Source of the DNA: Erodium maritimum
Lineage: Eukaryota; Streptophyta; Magnoliopsida; Geraniales; Geraniaceae
Assembly: GCA_963921825.1 (NCBI GenBank)
Contig: OY997594.1
Coordinates: 38,062,557 to 38,126,556 of the forward strand
Direction: 5' to 3'
DNA length: 64,000 nt
Shown: in pieces, positions 33,701 to 44,200 of the stretch
Numbering within the stretch: position 1 is the stretch's first letter
Layout: each line of letters opens with the position of its first letter
Program-made: the position numbers and the translations under genes
Notes under the pieces: model-generated
Seen by the model: the letters and a program-made list of their open reading frames with translations, nothing else
Databases searched by the model: none
What the model was told of the DNA's origin: nothing

Positions 33701-33915
33701 GTGACCCATGGAATTTGGATTTCAACGGTTCATTGTTCATATACACGAGCTGCAAGTTGAGCCGCGTGCACAAGATCGGTAAGATAACTTGTGCTGAAAT
33801 TTTGCTCTTGTGATTCCATACTTTGGTAGATGATTCATGGTTTAATGGTCTCTTTATTTTGTTTGATTATTCCTCTGCGAGTTGGTTCCTCCCAACCCTA
33901 CCAAAAGACCCAATC
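30792..33915 (+). mobile_element. Solo LTR of copia family A, itself carrying a LINE insertion
   Basis: Starts TGTTACTCTTAGTGCCCG and ends AAAAGACCCAATC (terminal bases mutated). Flanked by perfect 5-bp duplications GGTCA at 30787-30791 and 33916-33920. Matches the other family-A LTRs throughout except for 32056-33223. Removing the LINE and one duplication copy leaves about 1.94 kb. No internal element sequence remains, so it is a solo LTR inside an older copia LTR. Confidence 0.92.
32056..33223 (-). mobile_element. 5'-truncated LINE inside the solo LTR
   Basis: Begins on the plus strand with a T-tract (32060-32068), so the element's 3' end is at the left. The minus strand near its 5' border reads WILSWSSLSPQS, IVIWQI, stop, LHRNKVLFNNSQDS, the IW-x-x-W-x-x-RNK-x-x-FN block found after the RT in plant LINEs. 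Imperfect duplications ACTAACTAACTAGAC (32041-32055) and ACTAACTAATTAAAC (33224-33238) flank it. The uninterrupted LTR at 23.3-23.4 kb shows the empty site. Open frames at 32504-32898 are 3' untranslated sequence. Confidence 0.9.
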
Positions 33916-33920
33916 GGTCA

Positions 33921-34380
33921 TACGAGTAAAAAAGGAATTGTCACTTACAATTAAACTTGGGAACAAGAAAAAAACGATTGAACAATAATAAAGATGACAT
34001 TTCTATACCTTGTTTTAAATCTTGATATTGTCAAGACAAAGGATAAGGATACTAATGGAAATAGGTTCTGCTTTGGCTTGAATTCTTAACATTCATAAGA
34101 CTTGGGTTGCTAAAGTTTCCTTGCTAGAGGGAAACTTTAATCTGATGATTAAATGGAAATTCCAGGCCTACTACCAAAATCATATAAACCTATAGGGTCA
34201 CATATAAAGAGTAAGCCCAAAACAAAATAAAATTTGTAGGTTCGAATTAAATAAATATAGTTAGTTATATGAGATATAAGTTACATGTTTATTAGTTATA
34301 TTTTGTCACTAAATATAGTTATTTACATTAAATAAATGTCTAGCGTGATATTTATTTTGTCAGAAGTAATTATACAAATA
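33921..34380 (+). mobile_element. Copia LTR of the third family, remaining part
   Basis: Continuation of the LTR interrupted at 30791. The right end is not clear; sequence becomes AT-rich and runs into TA-flanked inverted-repeat elements from about 34380. Confidence 0.5.
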
Positions 34381-34391
34381 TATATATATAT

Positions 34392-34646
34392 GGGAATTTT
34401 TGGGTACAAACCTATCTTACGTTACAAAGTACGAACTAAATATGGGTCATTGATTTGGTGGATCTGATAGCCCACGAATTTTAGGGGTGGGGTTTTGATT
34501 ACAAAATTAATTACAAGTTCTACACATTTACGATGTGTGCCACTAATTATTTTTGTTTAAATCTGAGCCTTCTATTTTCATGAGCCAAAGGCCCGGATTG
34601 GTTCTTAGTTTGGACAAAAATGATGGTTTGTACCTGAAAGTTATCA
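34392..34646. mobile_element. TA-flanked inverted-repeat element, copy a
   Basis: Left arm with TGGGTACAAACC and right arm GGTTTGTACCTGA pair; both ends abut TATATATA runs. About 255 bp, no coding sequence. Confidence 0.65.
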
Positions 34647-34653
34647 TATATAT

Positions 34654-34951
34654 AGGTACAATAAGGTACGGTCCTTTTTTATGGTGCGAACGAACCCTGA
34701 ATGTAGTCTGAGAATATCGCAGATATGGTTTGAGAAAAACATATCCCAGTTTGAGGAAAAAATATTTTAAGAATATAACAATCTAGTTTGAGAAAATGTA
34801 GTTTGCAAAAACAGCATTCCCAATTTGAGAAATATAAGATTTGAGAATATTCACAACACAACCGGAATGTTATATTTGGAAATTGTATCCACTATATTCG
34901 CGAGTTTGCACGTTTGCAATGTAAAACCAATTTTGCACTTGATTCACCTCC
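34654..34951. mobile_element. TA-flanked inverted-repeat element, copy b
   Basis: Interior carries repeated GTTTGAGAAAA-type words, as in copies d and e. The ends are more diverged than in the others and abut TATATATA. Confidence 0.5.
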
Positions 34952-34960
34952 TATATATAT

Positions 34961-35941
34961 AGGGACGATATACAGTAAAAACCATCCTTATTGTGCAAAC
35001 TGTGGACTCACAAGAAGGCGACACGTGTCCTTTTCGCGCACGCACAATGCTGGTACCGCTCATGCACAGTGATGATACCTTACACAAATGTTGGTACCTT
35101 ACATACACAAGTGCTGGTTTTATGTTTATTAATTCAGAAAAACTGATTTACAATCAAAGCCTCATGTGTTTATACATCGAAACTAAACTCCAATGTCCTA
35201 ATACAATAAGAACACTAAACCCTAAGTCCTAAAATGCTTATAGGAAATATGAAACCCTAAAACATAGAGAAAATAAACACCCGGACTCGAAATGTACGAA
35301 TTTGACCCCCCATAGATGACCCCGGATGGTCGAAAAGCATCGTACACCATGACTAAGCCATAAGTCTTTCTCGTGAAGCCATTTCGACCCAAAAAAATGC
35401 TAGGGTTTCGTCGAATTCTCACACTGACTCCTTTTTGGGTCCTCTAATTGCCGCATCAATACGTCTACGATACGGACTGTGTCATATACACAAATGTTGG
35501 TACCTTACATACATAGGTGCTAGTACTTTATATACATGGGTACGGGTACCACACGTGTAGGGTTGTAGTGGTGCCACGTACCAGCACTTTGCATGAGAGA
35601 AAAAGAACAAGTGTCGATATCGTATGGAAGATACCAGCGCTTTGCATATGGGGTGGTGCTGGTACATTACATGCAAAAGTGTAGGTACTTTATATACACG
35701 GGTGATGGTACCAAATGTACCAACAATTGCGAGTTGGTACCATCACTTTGTATGCACGAAAATAGGACATGTGTCATCATATGTATGGAGGGGTACTAGT
35801 GTTTTGCATGGGGAGTACCACAGCCCGTGCGCACATGACCAGAAGTTGTGTGCGCATGAACAAGAGTTGTGCGTGCGAAAAGGACATGTGTCGTCCTCTT
35901 ATGAGTCCACAATTTTCACAATAAGGACGAGTTCGCATTTG
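34961..35941. mobile_element. TA-flanked inverted-repeat element, copy c (long form)
   Basis: The arm at 34961-35012 (containing CCTTATTGTGCAAACTGTGG then ACTCA) pairs with the inverted arm at about 35901-35941 (TGAGTCCACAATTTTCACAA then TAAGGACG). Both outer ends meet TATATATA. The 980-bp interior has repeated TTGGTACCTTACATACA-type words and chance frames (for example 35624-36013) without domains. Confidence 0.7.
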
Positions 35942-35950
35942 TATATATAT

Positions 35951-36126
35951 AGGGGACAATCAGGTGTAAACCTCTCAGACGGTGTGAACCTGGGAACCTT
36001 AAATCTGGTTTGAGAAAATCGTGAATGTGGTTTGAGAAAAACAGCATCCTAGTTTGAGAAAAAAATTTGAGAAAACAACATTTTAATTTGAGAAAATAGC
36101 GTTTCCGGTTTGAGATAACTCAAATG
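35951..36126. mobile_element. TA-flanked inverted-repeat element, copy d, truncated
   Basis: Starts GGGGACAATCAGGTGTAAAC after TATATATA, closely like the start of copy e at 44591. Interior has GGTTTGAGAAAA words. It is cut at about 36126 by the copia gag fragment. Confidence 0.65.
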
Positions 36127-36625
36127 TCATGAGCGATCCCATGAGCTCATAAATCTGAGGGTGCTCAAGTTATGGATTTCCTCTATAGCTGTTATCTTCA
36201 TTTTGAACCTTGAGCTCACAACTCGCAGAGTTTTCTTAACAAGTACTTCATCTGACATTGATTTGCCCAAGGAGTAAGACTCATTTGCAACGTCCCTGAG
36301 GTGAACATGAAACTGAGTTATGATCTCATCATCTCTCATGGTTATAGCCACAAATTTAGTTGTGAGATATTGCAACCTCTGATCTTTGACTTTCATGGTT
36401 CCTTCATAAGCTATTTTGATCGATACCATTGAATATTGCATTGAGGGCACGAGAATTACCTATTAAAGCTTCGTCTTCTGCATTACTCCAGTCCTTCTCT
36501 AGCTTAGGCATAGGTGGCTTCCCTTCCTCAGATTTCAGTAGTGGTGGTTTCCAGCCATGAATCACCGACTTCCAGGTTTTGCTATCCAGTGATTTCATGA
36601 ATACATTCATTCTGGCTTTCTAGTA
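36127..36625 (-). pseudogene. Copia gag (UBN2/DUF4219 type) fragment
   Basis: Two minus-strand frames: MNVFMKSLDSKTWKSVIHGW with EKDWSNAEDEALIGNSRALN and IFNGID, then IAYEGTMKVKDQRLQYLTTK, ITQFHVHLRDVANESYSLGK and DEVLVKKTLRVVSSRFKMK. These are the ordered blocks of plant copia Gag proteins. A frame change separates them at about 36430. A primer-binding site lies about 120 bp upstream on the same strand. Confidence 0.9.
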
Positions 36626-36746
36626 GTCATAGTTTGTCTCGTCAAGAAAAGGTGGCTGATATACAGAATATATTACTCCATAATACTCCATTATGCACAT
36701 ACAGAATTTATCCCTTTAAGATCACACCGCGGAAAGTAGGTGACTT

Positions 36747-36758
36747 GCTCTGATACCA
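36747..36758 (-). promoter_or_regulatory. Copia primer-binding site
   Basis: TGGTATCAGAGC on the minus strand, two bases from the probable LTR end ATAATTTCA at 36761. Matches initiator methionine tRNA. Confidence 0.85.
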
Positions 36759-36760
36759 AT

Positions 36761-38480
36761 TGAAATTATGGTTATGTGCACTAGCAAGATGTCGTCTGAG
36801 ATGTTATGACATGTTGACTGACATCTTTCTTTCGAATAGAATGGAGACAAAATTAATATAAAAAAAACAAGAGCAATAGAGACACGCAAGTTTGTTACCC
36901 AGTTCAGTGCATCATCACCTACATCTGGGGGCACTCTTCTAGTGGAACGGTTTTCACTATCAAGTAATAAGTCAAAACATACTAGTTTGGATCCTCTAGA
37001 TCAAACCTATGCTACTATTACAAAGTGCAAAACCTATCTCAAGGCTCCTCCTAAATCCGAGCTCCTCACTCGATCCCACTCTTCAAGCCCTTCAGTCTTG
37101 GATTAGTCTTTGTTCTTCAGAGGTGTTCTTCGTGAATCTTCAATCACAAAAACACAAAATAACTCAATCACTCTTCAGTTATGAATCGTGTTTGAGAACA
37201 ATCAACGTTCTTCTTTGTTCAATTCATCCAGCCTCCCAACACGCTAGTCCAACACGCTTATGAGCTCTGGAATCATGAACATAGAACAATGAACATAGGA
37301 TAGTTACACCAGTCGCTTGTAACGACAATGGCTTCGACAAATGTCAATGATGATGTCGGCAACCAACAATGATCGGTAAACTAATGACAATAATGATCAA
37401 CAACTAATGGAAATCCATTTTGGGTTTTATAGTTGCTCCCTCTATTGTATTCGTGGCTCCCTAGAGTTTCTCAATACTTAGAGTCACGATCTAACCCAAT
37501 CTCCAAGTTTCCATAGCCTAGAACAATTCCTAAAGCAAATAGATCTCTTTAGAATAAAAGTATATTCAAGATAGAAAACCAATCTTAAACGAATCTTATG
37601 TTTATAATAGAAGTATCTTCAAAGTATGAAACATAAAATACTTATCTTTAAGCACGCGATATTTATCTTCCAATTATGACATGTGCGCGCTCAAGATGTC
37701 AGATGACATTCAGACTGACATCTTGGATCAGACAACGATCAACCAGAGCTCTGAATATCTTCACGAGTTAAATAGCTCATATAGCTTGTAAACGTGCCTC
37801 CTAGGGTTTCCTTAGTCCTTGGAGTCGTGATCAAACTGAATCTCTTTATTTCCTTGCTCTAGTATCTTTCTTAAATTGAATAGATCATTATCGCAGAATA
37901 TCTTCAATTTTAGGAAACACATAAATATTACTTCCTAAAACGAATAGAACTCTTATGATGAGTATCTTCACGTTTAGGAAACAAATCTTATTTCTTAAAA
38001 TGATAGAACTCTATCTCATAAGTATTTTCACGTTTAGAAATAAAATCTCCAAACTAGGAAACAAATATGCAGCATCAGATACGCGCAAGATGTATGTTGA
38101 CATCTGCGTTGAAATCTTTTCTATCTTTGTTGTTGGGCTTGTATATGATGTCTGATGACATTTTGGATAACATCTTTCTTGACACAAACATTGCTAATAT
38201 AGATGACAACACCTTTGCTTTCAAGTTTCCTTATTCTAATAGAACTAAGTCTTAGGAAAACCTACCTTTATAAATACCAAACCATTGGGACCAAAAATCA
38301 GCCAACCTTGTGAGAAATATGAGAGAAATTTTTTTCGAGCTCTAGCAAGTTAATTTTGGGAATCACTTGCTCGTGTGGATATCAATAGAGGACGGACTCT
38401 TCTGGAGAATCTCTTTGGAACTTTCATTAAAGCAAAGATCACAGTTTCGAAGAACCAAAGCATAGAAGTCTAAAAGAGGT
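36761..38480 (-). mobile_element. Probable copia LTR and adjoining remnant
   Basis: Sequence to the right of the minus-strand primer-binding site should be the 5' LTR of the gag element. Words of the GATGTC...GACATC type recur at about 36785-36825, 37690-37725 and 38085-38180. At 38266 a TTTATAAATA box followed by leader-like sequence points the other way, so more than one element may be present. The distal LTR border is not resolved. Confidence 0.45.
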
Positions 38481-40660
38481 AACCGGTTTATCTTTATGTT
38501 ATATAATCAAGTATTCGATATATATGTGATTCAAGCTTAGGGTTATGAATTTTTTTGAATCCGTTGTGTGTATGAACCTCATAACTCAAAAGCAATATTG
38601 GACCCTCTTGTATATTAAAACAATTGTGTATACTTGTATGTTTGTATGTGTTTTTAGAAAACTATATGCCGATTTTGAGGAGAGGATCCTGATTTTTGAA
38701 AACCATGGATTCTGAATTGTTGGAATTAATCCCCATATGAAAAAAAATACTAAATTTTGGATTTTCGTGATTGGTCCCTAATTTTCGGGAAAAAAAAACC
38801 CTAGTTCCAGGAAAATCGGTAATTCTCAAAATCTTGGTTTGCTAACCCAAACTTGTATGGAATCAATATGCGTATTAATTAGATTTATACACATGGTTGA
38901 TTTTGGAATATACAAGTTAACGAGAATCAGTGTGTGTATTAATTATATTAATATACATAGTTGATTTTGAATTATACAAGTTAACAAGAACCAAATCTCG
39001 ATATTTCAAGTAGTAACATGTTGATGTTTGCACATTTATTATATGCATGATGCATAGCATAGCCACGTATTGACTTATGTGATGAATGATTTTTATTCAT
39101 TTTAATTTTTAAATACGATGTGTGTGTCGTTGTTTCAGATGTTATAAGTAGATTAGCCATTTTTATTATTATGTAACATAATTCAGCGCAAGAAGTGTGG
39201 CGTGTCCAAGATGGTGGCAAAAAATGGAGATCCAAGTTTGAGGCCAAAAATGAAGAATCGATATAAAAGCACAAGATGGAAAGTCCGCTTATAGTCTTTC
39301 ATGTTAATTCACACCTAGGATTGACCATTGAGACATGATTAGATTTTTATGTACAAGGAGATATCCCCACACCGTTCGAATGCCGAGCAAAATAGGGTCG
39401 TGACCGGGGCCGATCCGGTCCAAGGAACGGTCGTGACGATCTTCAGAGAGAAATAGGAAAATGAATATTGTAATAGGGGTTCACGATTTTCGGAGAGAAA
39501 ACATACTTTTGAGAGCTGGGGCTTGGAGGTTAAGGAAGAAAAGTGTATTGGATCAACAATAATTTAAGGATTTCAATGTTCTTAATTATAAATCGGTATT
39601 TGTATCATCTTTGCTTGTTTATTTATGTTGATCTCTGAGTTTTTCCTCATCTTGTGTGTTCACTAAATCATTATGAACAAAACTTTTAATGATCTAAGGC
39701 ATAGGGGCAATACTATGACACGTAAATTAACGAGATTTGTTCATACCTTTGCATGATTGTATGTAGGTTAGGTTTGTTTGATTTGTTGACCACTTGGTAC
39801 ATGATTAGATTCTAGGAATAAATAATATGAAAAATGAGAATACTAAAAGGAAATAGGAATCATATAATTTGGGTTTAAACCTAAACTAGTGATAGATAGG
39901 TTCACACGAGTGCAATAATCATAGGATTACAACCCCAAAAACTAGAGGTATTCATGAAATATAGTGATTTAGGTCTCCCTATTCCGAGATTAGAGATATT
40001 CGGTGATTAGATACTGATAGGATCTTGATTCGATCGTGAGATGTTTCGGATTATTTGAGAGAAATATAGTTGTTTCTGGACGAGTCTTATGTGTAATTGT
40101 AACTTGAGTTTCTGATAAGGTATTTTCCATATTATGACCCCATCATTGCCCTTGATCGATTTCTCTTCCTTATTTCAAAATCATCTTAAAATTGTCTCTG
40201 ACTTTCAATGGATTTTGCAATACATTATTTTTAAATTCAATAATCATTCTCTAAAACTAAACTAAGTCATTTTAGAAATAGTTTAACTAAATGGTTAAGA
40301 ACTAAGTGACTGTTTAATTGCTCCCTACGATACGATATAACCAAAACTTTAAAACCAAAAATACTAGTCAATGATCCCCTACGATACAATATAACCAAAA
40401 CTTTAAAACCGAAAATACTAGTCAATGATCCACAAGTCTGGGCTTTATTGTCAAGAGTTGATGTTGTTGTGTTTGTCCAACAAAGTTTTTGTTAATTCTT
40501 AATCATTTTTTTTAAAACTTAAACCTCAAAAAATGTTTTCCATTAATTTTTAACACCGTCGAGATAGATTGACAGAGAAAATAGTTCACATTCGTTCACT
40601 AATGCACTTCAAACACGACAGATGATAAATCGGGCATCTGTTGTGTAAAATCCATAGCTA
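38481..40660. repeat. Old repeat-derived intergenic DNA, possibly LTR-retrotransposon leader
   Basis: 39190-39560 and the AT-rich tract to 40320 have the look of a noncoding LTR-element derivative, but no ends or coding blocks are identifiable. At about 40320-40431 a 55-bp unit (CCCTACGATAC...TAGTCAATGATC) is present twice in tandem. No gene seen. Confidence 0.35.
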
Positions 40661-40979
40661 AATTGATTCAGAATTACAGCTGAATTGAAATTGTAAGAGA
40701 CGCAGCAGTCAGAGAGAAGCAAAGTTCAAAATTTGCTTTGATCAAATTCCAGCTTAAGGTAGATGATACTACAAGAATATCCAACACTAATAATAGTATG
40801 CATTCATTTCTATCATAAACAATATTACAGGTTCTTAACATTTCATCCAGAGAACATGAATCAAAGCCAAGGATGATTACGTAGAGATTACATTTACACA
40901 TTACTTATCTCACAATCAGTATCAAAAATTAATGTATTTTCTTTCTTCTATTTATAGATAGTAATTACCATATAAGACC

Positions 40980-41183
40980 TCAAGCACAAGCAGTCTGTCG
41001 TCCCCTATCCATCTTCTCCATATTCTTGGAAACCATTGCAGTTAAGTTTGGATCTTCAAACCCAAGCTCCGGACCAAGTCTACAGCAAAGAGACAGACCA
41101 CTATGCAAAATGTAAAACTGCAAGTTTTATATTTCAATATGACGGACAAAACAGTTAAAATTGTAGAACTATCATCATCGTCG

Positions 41184-41248
<65 letters not shown>

Positions 41249-44200
41249 ATACATTGGAAGATGTAAGGGCAAGTGGGGAAATTCAAGATCCAGCAACATT
41301 CTTACTTTGGATCAAGGACCAATTTCTGCACTTCTTTTATAGCTGAACTCGCTGCATAGAGTGAGATCTTTCCTACCTGCATCATAAACTAGTATAATGT
41401 AAAATAAACCGGCCAAGAATGGCAAGCCATAGTGGTATCAAGCAAACATGCAAAAAATGTAAGGCGCTAAACAAGTCTTTCAATTTCACTTTTTTCCTGA
41501 CCTCCACAACTTGAAGTTTTGCTTCATGGTCATTTGGGAGACAGCGAGTTTCTTCAGCCAGTCTTGCAGCCTCACCCATGCTTTCAGGAGATAAGAAATC
41601 AAGCCCCAACTGTACATTGGACTGGAAGATCACAAAATCAGAAAAAATCTATCGTCTGATGGAACCTTGAGTATCTTACGAAGAACACTCATGTATCAAG
41701 TTTTAATGAATATGCTTATCTAGTACACATTTCATTTAGTAGCCAATACTCTACAAGCTGCCACCAGCCAAACTCATAGTAGCAATTTTCATAGGAGGGA
41801 GATATGTCTTTATGAAACACAACTGAGGAACAAGTCACTTTAGTTAGGTTAATGGAAATTAAAACCTCAACACCTTCCTTGCTAACATGCTTGGAAATGA
41901 GGCGTGGAAAGAGGTAAACAATGTAAGCCACATGCCCTTCAAGCTATACGGCTGGCCTATTTTTCCACATAACAATATCCTTCGCTGCAGCAAAAGGCAA
42001 GAAATATTTCCTCCTAAGAAAAAAGTAACTCAAAAACAAACCAAAGGTTCCATATTTCTTCGGGTTTGTATGCATACCCTATACCAAAACATAAGAGACC
42101 CTTCACCACATATTCTAAAGTTCTGATTCCACTAGTTCATGATATGCAGTATTTGAGGTCACCAAAATTGGGTCAAGACATCCAAAATGACCACATTCTA
42201 GGACCGACTCACGCGAAACACATCAGACAAATCCAATCCAACCATCTACGTAACTAATCACAGTGAACTCACCTGAAGATTCCTCACTTGGAAAGGGCAT
42301 CCAGTAGGTATGAATACAGCTTGCCCCAAAGATTGTTCAAACGACCATGGCTCTATTCCTGAGGGGGGGAAAGAAGGAACATTTTTACAACTGGCCAGAG
42401 TAATTTAGATTCAGCATCAATGACAATAAAATGCTCTTCAAACAAGAAACAAGTAAATATATTGTTTGTGAGAAATAAGTAGTGTTCCACTAGTTTTTAG
42501 CTTTACACAGTTCGGTCTTAACAGTTCCGCATGAACTTCCATCACCGAAGATAATATCAATAAAGAATACCACATATTTAAAAGTTAGCCACTCAAATCA
42601 GAGGGTCGAATTACCATCTCTTGCTTACCTCACTTTAATATAAGGAAAATAACATTACTAGTCCTTACCGAATTCTTCCTTCAGTTTTCTTTTGTGATCC
42701 CCATTAAGGAACACTGCTTCCTCACAAAGAGGTCGTGTCACCTAATGTCCAAAAGCACAATCAGTACAGAATCTCACCAGGATAAGCCAAATTTAAATAG
42801 CTAAATAGATCAACCACCTAAACTTACAGAATCAATTATGACACCATCAGGTTTCCAAAACTCCTTCCAGTGCATTCTCATGTAGTCAATCAGCTTTGTA
42901 ACATCCTGCCGACGGAAGACATCCCAAAGAACTCCAGGATGACTCTCTTCAGAGACATTTCCATCATCTGTGTTTGACTGTTCACATGTGGCAGTAATTC
43001 CTTCAAGAGTGGTAGTTTCCATATTATGTTCCTCTAGCGTCTCGTCCTTGTCAGTATCCAACCTTTCCCCCGTACTAGGATTCTGCATGCTCATTTCGCC
43101 AAGTGGCAAATCAAGTGGCATCCCCTCATTTTTTGGTGAATCCCCAAGGGATTCTTTTACATTAGATTCCTGCAAGGGTGTTTCTATCTTATCGCTTACT
43201 GTCTTCTGCAGACCTTTTAGCTTCACTTCACATGTGTGCACCAATAGATACACCTGATACAATAGTACATGCAATCAATGTTATTCGATCACCTTCTAAA
43301 CCAACTGACATCAGTAGACATTATTAAGGAATTAGGAGCAGTTGCATCCAGCTTTACAGCTAACACAGAGAGGTGCTCTGATACAATAAGGCAACTACGT
43401 CCACAAGCACAAAAATCTAGTCTAAGTTAACCAAGTTCTTGAACCACAAAAACTAAAAACATAGCATCTCAATCAGATCAAAGGCTCACATTTATAGATG
43501 CTAAAACATATAGATTCAGACTCCGACAGGCATGTACCTTAGCTTACTGCACAGACCCATACAAAAAAAAAACACAATATAGGTACTGGACAAAAAAAAA
43601 ATACTCGCAATAGCAAATGCTTAGTCCCAAAATTTGGCTATTGATATGTTAAGAATTTTGCATTCGATTCGACGTAAGGGTTAGAAATAAGTGGCCGTCA
43701 GAAAATTGACATGAACAATTGGATACCAACAAGAAAAGGGAAGTTAAAATGATTTACCATGTCGCGCATGTTGCAATGTAAATTGGTAACCGAGTCACCT
43801 CGGCCAAGTTCCTCATTTGTTCCATAAGAAATTAAAATCTTAGGTCCAACATCATTCTGCAAAGAATAATGTGGCAATTTTGCAGCAACATTTAGAAGAC
43901 CCCACTTAGAATGAATATACTCAAGTAGAGGCAGTTTACTGATAAATTCAGGCCTCTGGTACAGTAAGAACTCTTCAGACGCACTGGGGGAAGGCCAGTC
44001 TTTCAACTTCAACATCTCTGGCCAACCATCTTCGTGGATCCGACCCTCCGAGTATCCTTTAATAAATTGACTGAGTTCAACATTAACCTGTCATTACATC
44101 ATATCATATACAGTTACTACTTATTACTGTATCAACTAGCTAATAAAAAAAATACAGTATCAATTAAATGCTATTCAATAAAAAGATTATAAACTACAAA

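Noticed and set aside
35624..36013. 129-codon protein
   Set aside because: Crosses the border between two inverted-repeat elements and consists of repeated TTGGTACC-type words.
41042..41299. 85-codon frame with poly-Asn
   Set aside because: It is the ATT microsatellite in intron 12 of the JMJ24-like gene.
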